This document shows, piece by piece, positions 53,994-62,099 of a DNA stretch of 64,000 bases. Where the stretch lies: NCBI GenBank assembly GCA_019359035.1, contig JAHHIC010000032.1, forward strand, positions 1-64,000. The letters are read 5' to 3'. The translations under genes were made by a program, and so were the position numbers. A model generated the notes under the pieces. The model had not been told where the DNA came from and did not search any database. It saw nothing but the letters and a program-made list of their open reading frames with translations. Each line of letters opens with the position of its first letter. The first letter of the stretch is position 1. This DNA is from Scytonematopsis contorta HA4267-MV1. Its GTDB lineage: Bacteria > Cyanobacteriota > Cyanobacteriia > Cyanobacteriales > Nostocaceae.

Positions 53994-54204
53994 TTGTTGA
54001 CGGTTGACTGTTGACTGTTGACTGTTGACTGTTGACTGTTGACGGTTGTAAAAATAAGTAGTTTAGTTATCTTTTTTATTTTCTGTTCACAGCAACAAGA
54101 AAGGACGACGAAGCAACCTCCTTATTGTCTGTATACTTCACCAAGAACGCAACTTTTAATCAGTCAACCGTTAACAGTCAACCGTCAACCGTCAACCGTC
54201 AACA
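53994..54204. repeat. Composite element: inverted TTGACNG arrays around a core
   Basis: TTGACTG/TTGACGG units at 53994-54048 face CAACCGT/CAACAGT units at 54161-54204. The 110-bp core contains GGACGACGAAGCAACCTCCT, related to the core at 29475-29654. The element occupies the whole gap between ftn2 and the AEC transporter gene. Confidence 0.75.
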
Positions 54205-54218
54205 ATTAGTGTGTTTTC

Positions 54219-55298
54219 ATGGGTGAAACTCTATTTCATGCTTATACTCCCCTGATTCTTTGGATGAGTCTGGGGCTATTGTTCTTTAAATTTTTACCTG
54301 CTTGGATACCGCGTTTTTTAGGTCGCGCTCTTTTCTGGGTTGGTTTACCTTTAGAACTGATTGCTTTGGCTCGACGTGATAATTTTAATCAAATTCATGG
54401 TGACGTTAGTTTTCCTGTATTAGCTCCAATCATTACAGTTGCTGAGTTGGCTATTGGTTTTGTTGTAGCTTTACTAGTTTTATGGATATGGAAACAATTT
54501 AAAATAAGCGTTTATGGTCGTCAGTTAAGTAAAACTAAGGATGAAAATTCTTCTTACCCATTCCCCTCAGTTCCCCACTCCCCACTCTCTACTCCCGACT
54601 CCCAATTTCCTATTCCCAGTTCCCCACTCCCCACTCCCTACTCCCCACGTTCCGTCCAAGGTAGCTTCATACTCGCTAGCGTTTTAGGTAATACTGGCTT
54701 TGTTGGATTGGCGATCGCACCAGAGTTAATCAATGGGAATGACCTGGATTGGGCTGTGGTTTTTAGTATTGCTCACAATGTTATTGGTCCTTATGGTGTG
54801 GGGGTTTTTACTGCTAGCTACTTTAGCCATTCCCAATCTACTAATCACTGGTGGATACAGCTACGCGATTTGTTGACCGTACCTGCGCTATGGGCATTTA
54901 TTTTCGGTTACTTAACTCAATCAATACCATTTCCACCATTAATTGAATCTGGTCTTCAAGGCTCCGTAAGTGTTGTGATAGCTTCTGCGTTTGTTCTTAC
55001 TGGTATCCGCTTAGCACAGCTTAAAGGTTGGAAGAGTTTACAAGTTGGATTAGCTCCGGCAATTTTGAGAGTTATTGTTATACCTCTAATTGTTGGGGTG
55101 GCAATAACTTTTTTACTGGATTTGTCTGGGTCGCAACGTTTGGCTATGGTTCTGATGTCGGGAATGCCTTCCGCTTTTGTTGGTTTAATTTTGGCTGAAG
55201 AATATAACCTCGACCGGGATTTAATTGCTAGCAGTATCATCATATCCACGCTTTTATTGCTGCTGATGCTTCCTGTTTGGATTGCGGTTTTTGGTTAA
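54219..55298 (+). CDS. AEC family transporter (auxin efflux carrier-like)
   Basis: A 359-residue membrane protein with about ten helices: LILWMSLGLLFFKFLPAWIP at the start, AELAIGFVVALLVLWIW, a cytoplasmic loop, GSFILASVLGNTGFVGLAIA (the conserved N-T-G-F-x-G motif), and later helices LTVPALWAFIFGYL, VVIASAFVLTGIRLAQL and SSIIISTLLLLLMLPVWIAV. Family members export auxin-like organic acids or malonate; the substrate here is unknown. Residues about 108-146 of the central loop are Ser/Pro-rich and encoded by an in-frame heptamer array (54556-54648). HIP1 octamer at 54711. The ATG is 14 bp after a heptamer array. Confidence 0.88.
   Translation: MGETLFHAYTPLILWMSLGLLFFKFLPAWIPRFLGRALFWVGLPLELIALARRDNFNQIHGDVSFPVLAPIITVAELAIGFVVALLVLWIWKQFKISVYGRQLSKTKDENSSYPFPSVPHSPLSTPDSQFPIPSSPLPTPYSPRSVQGSFILASVLGNTGFVGLAIAPELINGNDLDWAVVFSIAHNVIGPYGVGVFTASYFSHSQSTNHWWIQLRDLLTVPALWAFIFGYLTQSIPFPPLIESGLQGSVSVVIASAFVLTGIRLAQLKGWKSLQVGLAPAILRVIVIPLIVGVAITFLLDLSGSQRLAMVLMSGMPSAFVGLILAEEYNLDRDLIASSIIISTLLLLLMLPVWIAVFG
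54556..54648. repeat. In-frame CCCCACTC/CCCAATT heptamer array in AEC gene
   Basis: Thirteen or so degenerate heptamers read as PFPSVPHSPLSTPDSQF and PIPSSPLPTPYSP in the cytoplasmic loop of the transporter. Confidence 0.8.
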
Positions 55299-55304
55299 TG
55301 CAAA

Positions 55305-55570
55305 AGAGAACCCCACCCCCAACCCCCTCCCCGCTCTTCGTGGAGGGGGCTACGATTTATAGTAAGATTTTCAAAAATTAAAACTCAAAAATTAAAACTC
55401 AAAAATTGAAACTATTTATTCCTATATGCCTATTTTCGTAGCCCACTCCCCGCTTGCGGGGCAACCGTGTACACACATTTGTCATTGCGTTCGCGAAGCG
55501 AACGCAATGACGGTTTACTCCGGCTTGTGTGTACAGGATAGGCTTGCGGGGAGGGGGTTGGGGGTGGGTT
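55305..55570. repeat. Nested palindromic repeats between AEC and amidotransferase-like genes
   Basis: CCCCACCCCCAACCCCCTCC (about 55310) is mirrored by GGAGGGGGTTGGGGGTGGG (about 55550). The right arm is broken by an inserted 68-bp element, 55467-55534, with ends GTGTACACACA and TGTGTGTAC and an inner palindrome GCGTTCGCGAAGCGAACGC. A GCTTGCGGGG sequence on both sides of the insert suggests duplication at insertion. Confidence 0.6.
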
Positions 55571-55572
55571 CT

Positions 55573-56979
55573 TTATTCTTGCATTCCTTCATACAACAAT
55601 CGTGCAAACAATCTTATCCCGTCATCTGATTTTAGTTCTTGATATGATGGTGGTTGACGCATACCTACAACCCGTAAATCAGACAATAACTCAGGGTGAA
55701 ACTGACAGGTAAATGAGCGACGAATTAATTTACTCTCAAAATCTTTGTAAATAATACAGGTTGCCGAACATTCTGTGACAATTTCTTCGTCAACTGCTGT
55801 GGAACAAAGAATTTCTACTGCGTAGGGAAGTTGCAACAACCATGACAAGCTACTACATGCTATATGGTGACGATACGGGATTACAGCATTGTGTAAAATT
55901 CCATATGCCCAATTAGCAAATAGTATTGCTTCTTCGTTTACTTCATCTGAGTGAAACATTGCTATATGTACTTCTCGCTCATATTCGATTGCTGTATCGA
56001 TTACTCCCTTAAATTCATCTGCAGTTACTTCATGAGCGTTTATTAAATCTATAGGAATACCTGAAGTATCTTTATCAGGAGATTGATAGTGCTTTAAACA
56101 TCTAGCTCCCACTTCTTTAATCTCGTTTTGTGCGACCGCAAATTCGACATCCTTCCAGTTACCTGCAGGAATGCTTCCATTTTTCTTTTTGACTTGTAAC
56201 GAATTACCAACACTAGCAATGTAATGGCAAACTTTTTTAAGAGCTTTTAAAGCATGACCATCGGAATCACCTTCTAAAGAATCTAAATTTATTACTTCAT
56301 CAACAGCTCGCTGAATTAGCCGGATATGACATTGTGCAGCAAGTTGATGTCCCAAACAGATAAAAATGGCTGGTGCGCTCGTAGGTGTGCGTGAGATGAG
56401 TAATTTTTCTATTAACTTATGTAAATCATTCAAAGAACATTGGGGATGAGTAAATGAAGATGCATCACGTACTGATGGGTCTCCACCTTCAACTACTACA
56501 GCTAAACCTGAGGTAATTATAGGAACAACTTTATCTGGGTCTAGAACACCACAAGACCAAGCAGGAAATAATATTGAATCACAATCAGCAATTTTTTGTC
56601 CTATATAAGCAACGTTCAAAGAAGCTCGCACTTCTTCTCCTAAGTTGTTTTCTCCGACATGTTCCCACGGTTCAATAATGGTAATTACATTACGAAAAAT
56701 TTGAGGGTTTTTCATGAGTAATTCTAAGTCTTCTTGAGAATTAATCACTTTTTCCAATGGATTACCTTTTCCCCACTCGAAATTACTATTTTCTAATAAG
56801 AGTGATTTGTCCTGAAGTGGATTTGGTGAATATCTATCTGCTAAAAAACGACCTAATAACACATGAACTGACTCAAAATTAGACCCATTTTTACTTAGGT
56901 AACCAGGTTTCATTCTCCAGTTAAGGGAACCGATTTTGTTTTGAGACAGGTTATCTTGGGCTAAGTTGAGTGTATCCAT
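55573..56979 (-). CDS. Class I glutamine amidotransferase-like protein of unknown role
   Basis: A 468-residue protein not assigned to a pathway. It has the class I amidotransferase triad spread wide: Cys208 in AIFICLGHQLAAQ, and His428 and Glu430 in CQFHPELLSDL. About 220 residues separate the nucleophile from the His-Glu pair, against roughly 90 in ordinary enzymes, and the insert includes VGNSLQVKKKNGSIPAGNWK and INAHEVTADEFKGVIDTAIE. The N-terminal 85 residues are also extra. It may act on glutamine for an unknown acceptor, or be a gamma-glutamyl peptidase relative. No neighbour shows its role. Start ATG 56979. Confidence 0.6.
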   Translation of the reverse strand: MDTLNLAQDNLSQNKIGSLNWRMKPGYLSKNGSNFESVHVLLGRFLADRYSPNPLQDKSLLLENSNFEWGKGNPLEKVINSQEDLELLMKNPQIFRNVITIIEPWEHVGENNLGEEVRASLNVAYIGQKIADCDSILFPAWSCGVLDPDKVVPIITSGLAVVVEGGDPSVRDASSFTHPQCSLNDLHKLIEKLLISRTPTSAPAIFICLGHQLAAQCHIRLIQRAVDEVINLDSLEGDSDGHALKALKKVCHYIASVGNSLQVKKKNGSIPAGNWKDVEFAVAQNEIKEVGARCLKHYQSPDKDTSGIPIDLINAHEVTADEFKGVIDTAIEYEREVHIAMFHSDEVNEEAILFANWAYGILHNAVIPYRHHIACSSLSWLLQLPYAVEILCSTAVDEEIVTECSATCIIYKDFESKLIRRSFTCQFHPELLSDLRVVGMRQPPSYQELKSDDGIRLFARLLYEGMQE

Positions 56980-57614
56980 TATTTCTTATTCCATAAATAT
57001 ATTTGCTTATATTTTGATTTTTCCCAGTCACCACCAGAAATTAACAAGTTAAAAAACAATTCAGTAATAATGCTGATTTGGTACGTGAGAAGGAACTTGA
57101 TTGGCTGAAGTTGATGACTGAACCAAGCTAAGGATAGGGAGACGACGTTGTTGTAGAGACGCGATTAATCGCGTCTCTACTGAGCCTATGTGCAGTGCCA
57201 CATTTTGTTATGGTTTCATGACAAAAAACTGTATTGCTTGCCTACCAAATGAGTCCCGCGCTGGCTTAATGTCAGGAAACTGTGACATAATGCTCCCCAA
57301 ACGGCTGATAAATGCGTACGAGAGTAAAAATACCTCTTCAGACCCCTTGATCCCAATGGAGGGTTAGTGGTTATTATTGCAATTAATAAAACCTTAACAA
57401 AATGCCCTTCCGGCTCTGGGAAAATGCTGATTTCGGCATTGCTTGGGAATAGAAAGGGAAATAGTCTGCTAATTAAAGTAAAAGCTAAAAGAACAAAGAA
57501 AGAGATAGGTAGCAGAAGTGAAGGAAAGAGACACTCTCATTTAATGGTATTCAAAAAACCAGTCTTGAGACAGTTTAAATCGTAAACCTTTCAACAAACT
57601 GGAGGCATTTATTT
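56980..57614. other. Divergent intergenic region with hairpin repeat at 57153-57180
   Basis: 635 bp. It contains a GTAGAGACGCGATTAATC palindrome at 57153-57180. A GTG-initiated frame of 72 codons (57367-57585) is highly basic and has no ribosome site; I do not count it as a gene. The promoters of the amidotransferase-like gene and the DUF4912 gene must lie here. Confidence 0.45.
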
Positions 57615-58868
57615 ATGGCGAAAGAACGCCCACCTTTAGAGGAAATGACGCTGAGGCAACTACGTAAAGTTGCCAGTGAATATAGCGTATCTCGCTACAG
57701 TAGGATGCGTAAGTCTCAACTGTTGGCAGCAGTGTTGGAAGTCCAGCAGAGTAAGTTTTCAATATCTACCCCATCTCGCCCTATGGAGGCACAGGAAACC
57801 GTGGAAGCAGCTAAGTTTGAGTTAGGTCAGGAAGATGCATTTGGTGGTACTTTGGCGGATGTTGATGAAGGATTAGCAGACCTTCCATCTGGTTATGGAG
57901 AAAGTCGGATTGTGTTGATGCCACGTGACCCTCAATGGGCATATGCTTATTGGGATATTCCTGGCGAACACAAAGAAGAGCTGCGTCGTCAAGGTGGACA
58001 ACAATTGGCGTTAAGAATTTACGATGTTACAGATATTGATTTGGATTACCAAAGTCCTCACAGTATCCAAGAATATCCTAGCGACGAGATGGCAAGGGAA
58101 TGGTATTTACCTGTCCCAGTAAGTGATAGAGATTACGTAATCGATATTGGTTACCGTTGTGCAGATGGTCGCTTTTTGGTGCTAGCTCGTTCTGCAAAAG
58201 TACACGTACCTCCTGTATATCCTTCTGACTGGATTGAAGATGTATTCCTGAGTGTGGATTTTGAAGAAGATTTGCGGGGTCAGACCAAGTACGAACTTGT
58301 GCCACCTGCTAAGAAGATTGCACAACAAGCAGGTATCGGTGCTGGTGCTGGGAACCCAATTTATGACCAAATATTTGGGATGGCGGAATCTACAGAAGCT
58401 ATGCGTATTGCGGGTTCACTGTTTGGTTCAATGCAAGGGGTTCCAGGTTCAATGGCTCCCGAACAAGCAATCAGTTCTTACATATTCCCCTCTGGTGTAG
58501 GTATGTGGGCTGTACCTACAACATCTGGCTTAAATATGTCCGGTGTGGGTATGTCTGGTGCTGGTTTCTCTGGGGATGTGCCAATGCGTCCACGCAAATT
58601 CTGGTTAATTGCAGATGCTGAGTTGATTGTATACGGTGCTACCGAGCCAGATGCAACTGTAACTATCGGTGGTCGTCCAATTAAATTGAATCCAGACGGT
58701 ACATTCCGCTTCCAAATGTCTTTCCAAGATGGATTAATTGACTATCCAATTATGGCAGTTGCTGCGGATGGCGAACAAACCCGCTCTATTCAAATGAAGT
58801 TTAACCGCGAAACTCCTTCTCGTAATACCAATACTAAAGACGAAGCTGTTTTGGAATGGTTTAGTTAG
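57615..58868 (+). CDS. DUF4912 domain protein with N-terminal Rho-N/SAP-like motif
   Basis: A 417-residue protein. Residues 8-45, EMTLRQLRKVASEYSVSRYS then MRKSQLLAAVLE, form a helix-extended-helix of the Rho-N/SAP type, often nucleic-acid binding. Residues about 95-215 are DUF4912: VLMPRDPQWAYAYWDIPGEH, QQLALRIYDVTDIDLDYQSP and WYLPVPVSDRDYVIDIGYRC. A Gly/Met-rich spacer (about 255-315) leads to a C-terminal beta domain, ADAELIVYGATEPDATVTIG, ending with TRSIQMKFNRETPSR. Widely conserved in cyanobacteria, function unknown. GGAGG precedes the ATG by 12 bp, and a terminator follows, so it is a single-gene unit. Confidence 0.88.
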   Translation: MAKERPPLEEMTLRQLRKVASEYSVSRYSRMRKSQLLAAVLEVQQSKFSISTPSRPMEAQETVEAAKFELGQEDAFGGTLADVDEGLADLPSGYGESRIVLMPRDPQWAYAYWDIPGEHKEELRRQGGQQLALRIYDVTDIDLDYQSPHSIQEYPSDEMAREWYLPVPVSDRDYVIDIGYRCADGRFLVLARSAKVHVPPVYPSDWIEDVFLSVDFEEDLRGQTKYELVPPAKKIAQQAGIGAGAGNPIYDQIFGMAESTEAMRIAGSLFGSMQGVPGSMAPEQAISSYIFPSGVGMWAVPTTSGLNMSGVGMSGAGFSGDVPMRPRKFWLIADAELIVYGATEPDATVTIGGRPIKLNPDGTFRFQMSFQDGLIDYPIMAVAADGEQTRSIQMKFNRETPSRNTNTKDEAVLEWFS

Positions 58869-58903
58869 TTTTGAGTTTTCCTATAATTAACGTATAAGAT
58901 TAG

Positions 58904-58931
58904 CCCCGTTGTGTAATACGCGGGGTTTTTT
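58904..58931 (+). terminator. Rho-independent terminator of the DUF4912 gene
   Basis: GCCCCG and CGGGG form a short GC stem around TTGTGTAATACG, followed by six T at 58926-58931. It lies 35 bp past the stop codon. Confidence 0.75.
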
Positions 58932-59054
58932 GCGTGAATCAGACCTAACCCCCCAACCCCCCTTCCCTATGAGGGAAGGGGGGCTAAGATTATTTATTAA
59001 GTCAGTCAGTCAGTCGTCTTTAGACGACTTAAGCTTTTAGACAGGGAATTTATT

Positions 59055-59158
59055 CCCTGGATTTATTCCCTGGATTTATTCCCTGGATTTATTCCCTGGA
59101 TTTATTCCCTGGATTTATTCCCTGGATTTATTCCCTGGATTTATTCCCTGGATTTATT
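59055..59158. repeat. Eight tandem copies of a 13-bp unit, CCCTGGATTTATT
   Basis: Eight identical units in the 327-bp gap before the NAGPA lipoprotein gene. The array starts as the right arm of a palindrome, AGGGAATTTATTCCCT (59043-59058), so it looks like an expanded hairpin arm. Just upstream are GTCA tetranucleotide repeats (59000-59014) and a GTCGTCTTTAGACGAC palindrome at about 59014-59029. Confidence 0.9.
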
Positions 59159-59195
59159 TCCTAAAATTTTATCAATACCAAGTCTCAATCTCAGT

Positions 59196-60119
59196 ATGCT
59201 AAAAAAAAGCTTTTTCTCATTTATTGTAATGCTAACAATCAGTTTGTTATCAGGGTGTGAAAGCATAGAAAAAAATCCTCAAGTAAAAACTAAGACAGCT
59301 TGTGTTGGAGAAGAAAAAAATTTTAGTATTGATTTTTTCAAGGCTAATAATCTAGGGAAAAGAGACCAAAAAGGAATTAATCATGTGATAATTTTTAACC
59401 CTAAATCAGAAGCATTGGATTTTAAAGTTAATGTAGGCTTAGCACATAAAATTTATGCTAAAAACAGCCAAGGTAAAACCCAGCGCGAATACGTACCAAA
59501 AACATTTAGTCAAATAATTGCGGATGATAACGCAAAACTAAATGGAGAATTACCTTTAGCTGCAATAAATGCTGACTATATTGGTACTGATGATAAACCA
59601 CAGGGTTTAAATATTTCTCGTGGAATAGATTATTCAGGAGATTTTAAAACCAAACGTTCTTCTTTTGGTGTATCAGCAGGTAGACCAGAAAAACGACGAG
59701 CAAGTATTCAAGCTGGTAGAAGAAAAGATGAAATCCTTAATTACAATATTGTGGGAGGAAATGGTAGGTTTTATAAAAATGGTAAGTTTAAAGATATTTG
59801 TGGAGATTTAGGAAAATTTGCTTGCAAAGACGCAACCAATAGGTCAATGGTGGCTGTAACTAGCAAAGGTTATGTAATTTTATTAGTTAATGATTCTAAA
59901 GCTAATTCTGATATTGATTTTTCTGATGTTAATCAAGAACTAACACCAGATATTTTTGATAATGTTTTGGAAGGAATTGCTCAAAATAATTGTTTAGGGA
60001 CTATTCAAGAAGGATTATTGTTTGATGGGGGTCAATCACCAGGTTTATATTACGGTGATAAAATTTACGTAGAAAATGCTGGTTCAATTGGTTCTGTGTT
60101 TTTAATCTATAAAAAATAA
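59196..60119 (+). CDS. Phosphodiester glycosidase (NAGPA/DUF2233) lipoprotein
   Basis: A 307-residue protein with a lipoprotein signal (FIVMLTISLLSGC, lipid Cys near 21). The NAGPA domain shows HVIIFNPKSEALDFKVNVGL, LPLAAINADYIGTDDKPQGL (N-A-D/G in place of the usual N-G-G-F), SSFGVSAGRPEKRRASIQAG, and GLLFDGGQSPGLYYGDKIY (the D-G-G-x-S motif). It is anchored at a membrane surface and should cleave sugar phosphodiester bonds in the cell envelope. No ribosome site is visible before ATG 59196. Compared with the NAGPA half of the 44225 gene it is quite different in sequence, so they are not recent copies. Confidence 0.85.
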   Translation: MLKKSFFSFIVMLTISLLSGCESIEKNPQVKTKTACVGEEKNFSIDFFKANNLGKRDQKGINHVIIFNPKSEALDFKVNVGLAHKIYAKNSQGKTQREYVPKTFSQIIADDNAKLNGELPLAAINADYIGTDDKPQGLNISRGIDYSGDFKTKRSSFGVSAGRPEKRRASIQAGRRKDEILNYNIVGGNGRFYKNGKFKDICGDLGKFACKDATNRSMVAVTSKGYVILLVNDSKANSDIDFSDVNQELTPDIFDNVLEGIAQNNCLGTIQEGLLFDGGQSPGLYYGDKIYVENAGSIGSVFLIYKK

Positions 60120-60207
60120 AAACATAACAATAATCAAGGATAATCAATAATAATGTACAAACGTCACATTCAAACAGATGTTAACCGTTAACCGTCAACA
60201 AAAAATT

Positions 60208-60777
60208 ATGAAACCAGAAGATATTGCAGGTGTGCTTACCGAGTTATTTAAAGCTGATTCCGTTAATGAAGTTGAGCCTGGTTCTTGGCAAATCCAAACT
60301 CCTGAATTTCGTCTTTTAGTAATCCTTTCGGAGGATAGTAACTGGCTGCGAGTTTTACTGCCAATTATACCAATTCAGCAGGCTGCTTCGTTTTTAGAAC
60401 AGTTTTTGGAAGCTAATTTTGATGATACTCAAGAAGTGCGTTATGCTCTGCAAAGTGGGGTGATATGGGGTGTATTTCACCATAATAGAGAAAGCTTATT
60501 GGCTGAAGATTTTCGTAATGCTATACTCCGGCTTGTGACTTTGCATCAGGCTGGTTTAAATAATGTTTTCGGTAAATTAATCGAAAGTCGCATTCGTCAA
60601 ATTATTACTGCGGCAAAGTTACAAGGACAATCCTTAGAAGCTACGATGCAAACTCTGGAGCGCTTTTACGCTGAAGGTGTGATGGGTGAGATGGATTCGT
60701 CGCAAGCTGGACAGGGTGATACTTTGGCTGCTTGGCGTTATCAGTTAGAGCGGCTTTGGTCTGAGGTGCAGCCTTAA
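60208..60777 (+). CDS. Conserved cyanobacterial hypothetical protein
   Basis: About 189 residues from ATG 60208. An ATG ten codons earlier (60178) lies in heptamer-like sequence (AACCGTTAACCGTC) and is less likely. The protein reads KPEDIAGVLTELFKADSVNE, EVEPGSWQIQTPEFRLLVIL, SEDSNWLRVLLPIIPIQQAA, YALQSGVIWGVFHHNRESLL and a helical C-terminus, with an alpha/beta pattern like YbjN or CesT-type chaperone folds; this is a guess from secondary structure. I do not recognise a named family. No signal peptide or membrane segment. It follows the NAGPA gene by 88 bp. Confidence 0.75.
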   Translation: MKPEDIAGVLTELFKADSVNEVEPGSWQIQTPEFRLLVILSEDSNWLRVLLPIIPIQQAASFLEQFLEANFDDTQEVRYALQSGVIWGVFHHNRESLLAEDFRNAILRLVTLHQAGLNNVFGKLIESRIRQIITAAKLQGQSLEATMQTLERFYAEGVMGEMDSSQAGQGDTLAAWRYQLERLWSEVQP

Positions 60778-60973
60778 GAGGATGTTTGAAAAGTCTAAAA
60801 GTATATAGAAAACCCTTCTCCAAACCTCTATTTTCTTGTTTCCCTTCCCTTGTAGGGAAGGGGTTAGGGGTTAGGTTCTTGGTTAACATTGTTACAAAAT
60901 ATTTGCTTTGTGGTTATATTTATGGTGTGAATATAGGATAATAATAAAATTGTACTTTCGATTGTAATAGATT

Positions 60974-61291
60974 ATGACGGAAGCTAAGCCGACTCGGACA
61001 GCCCGACGGGGAAGAATTTTCCCTGAGATTCAATGGACTGAGAAACAGTACGCCGAATGGGAGGCGGAACGCAAGGAGTTTCGCCAGCGTTGTCAAGTAA
61101 TTTTTGATAAAGTTAAGCCGGAATTAATGCAAACTCACTATAATTGGTATATCACAATTGAACCGAATAGTGGTGAATATTTTGTTACTCAAGATGATAT
61201 GGAAGGTGCGTTTAAAGCGCATGAAAAGTATCCAACTACAAAGTTGTATTGCTTCCGTATCAACGAAACTGGGGTGTGTGGTACGATATGA
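60974..61291 (+). CDS. Hypothetical protein coupled to an aspartic protease gene
   Basis: A 105-residue protein: basic N-terminus (TARRGRIFPEIQ), a charged helix (EKQYAEWEAERKEFRQRCQV), then a beta-hairpin domain, HYNWYITIEPNSGEYFVTQD, and YPTTKLYCFRINETGVCGTI. The C-terminal half resembles the DUF5678-type pattern of small proteins in which a Y-x-I/V-I-x-x-x-x-G-x-x-x stretch is followed by K-x-Y-x-F-R-I. Its stop overlaps the start of the next gene by 4 bp (ATGA), so the two are made together. It may serve as a partner, inhibitor or antitoxin-like protein; that is inference. Confidence 0.75.
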   Translation: MTEAKPTRTARRGRIFPEIQWTEKQYAEWEAERKEFRQRCQVIFDKVKPELMQTHYNWYITIEPNSGEYFVTQDDMEGAFKAHEKYPTTKLYCFRINETGVCGTI

Positions 61292-61650
61292 TTTCTGGTT
61301 TTTTTGGTGTCGAGGATGCTTTGTTTTTTGAAGTTGAGTTATTGGCTTCTGGTAATTTAGAATTGCCAGTTGACGCAATGTTTGATACAGGATTTTCTGG
61401 CTATTTAGCTATTAATAATCAAGATATAGATGGGTTTACTTGGGTATTTATAAAACGACAAGCAATGTTTACAGCTAGAGGGGAAGCAGATTTTGATTTG
61501 TATTTAGGAGAAGTACGAATTGATGGACAGGATTTTCAGATTCCTGTGCATGTTGGCAGAGGTTTACCTGAAGTTTTACTTGGTCGTCAGTGGTTACAAA
61601 CTAAGCGGTTGCTCGTTGATATGCCTTCTGGTGTACTGACTCTGGGATAA
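61288..61650 (+). CDS. Retropepsin-like aspartic protease family protein
   Basis: About 120 residues from ATG 61288, which overlaps the previous stop and gives the family length; an upstream in-frame start at 61249 would lie inside the previous gene. The active-site motif is AMFDTGFSGYLAI (D-T-G-F-S). The domain continues with beta strands DLYLGEVRIDGQDFQIPVHV and ends EVLLGRQWLQTKRLLVDMPS, with the second psi-loop L-L-G-R. Single-domain retropepsin-like proteins must pair to form an active site. Target unknown; the coupled 105-residue protein is the obvious candidate partner. Confidence 0.85.
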   Translation: MISGFFGVEDALFFEVELLASGNLELPVDAMFDTGFSGYLAINNQDIDGFTWVFIKRQAMFTARGEADFDLYLGEVRIDGQDFQIPVHVGRGLPEVLLGRQWLQTKRLLVDMPSGVLTLG

Positions 61651-61651
61651 T

Positions 61652-61897
61652 AAATTATTACCAGTTGAACTTGAAAAATGCGTAAAACATTGCCAGTCTT
61701 ATTACCATCATCCCAGAAGTACAAGAGAACTATTAATACCAGAAGCGGGCTTCCAGCACGCACTACAAAACAATAATATTTACAACAATGACGACAATAT
61801 ATATTTAATTTTGCGTTCAGTTAGACATCAAGCCCGCGTGGTTGTCATGTCGCATTTGCTCAATGAAAAGCTAGCACAGTTGCCACACCATCCATGA
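61652..61897 (+). pseudogene. Possible gene remnant, open frame without a start
   Basis: A frame without stops reads LPVELEKCVKHCQSYYHHPR, STRELLIPEAGFQHALQNNN, IYLILRSVRHQARVVVMSHL and LNEKLAQLPHHP, ending with TGA at 61895-61897. It has no usable start before GTG/ATG near the end and no ribosome site. The composition looks like protein, so it could be the 3' end of a decayed gene. I cannot name the family. The next 200 bp up to 62099 contain a GGGTGGGCATCCTTGCCCGC hairpin (62013-62034) and no gene. Confidence 0.3.
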
Positions 61898-62099
61898 AAA
61901 TCAACTTACGATTGTTGACATTTTAGAATTTACCAAAATTTAAGGATAGGATTTTGTAGGTTTATCTCAAGCACATGTAAATTGCATAATTTAAATTTAT
62001 CTAACTCTTGTGGGGTGGGCATCCTTGCCCGCCCAGATATGTAAATTAAATGTGGAACAGCTTATTAAAACCTAGCAAATATATTTTTGGTACTTCTTT

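Noticed and set aside
19661-54718. HIP1 octamers (GCGATCGC) at 19661 and 54711
   Set aside because: Expected in cyanobacterial DNA; the two noticed here are both inside genes and carry no extra meaning.
57367-57585. 72-codon basic protein frame
   Set aside because: GTG start, no ribosome site, no conserved motif, next to a repeat; probably chance.
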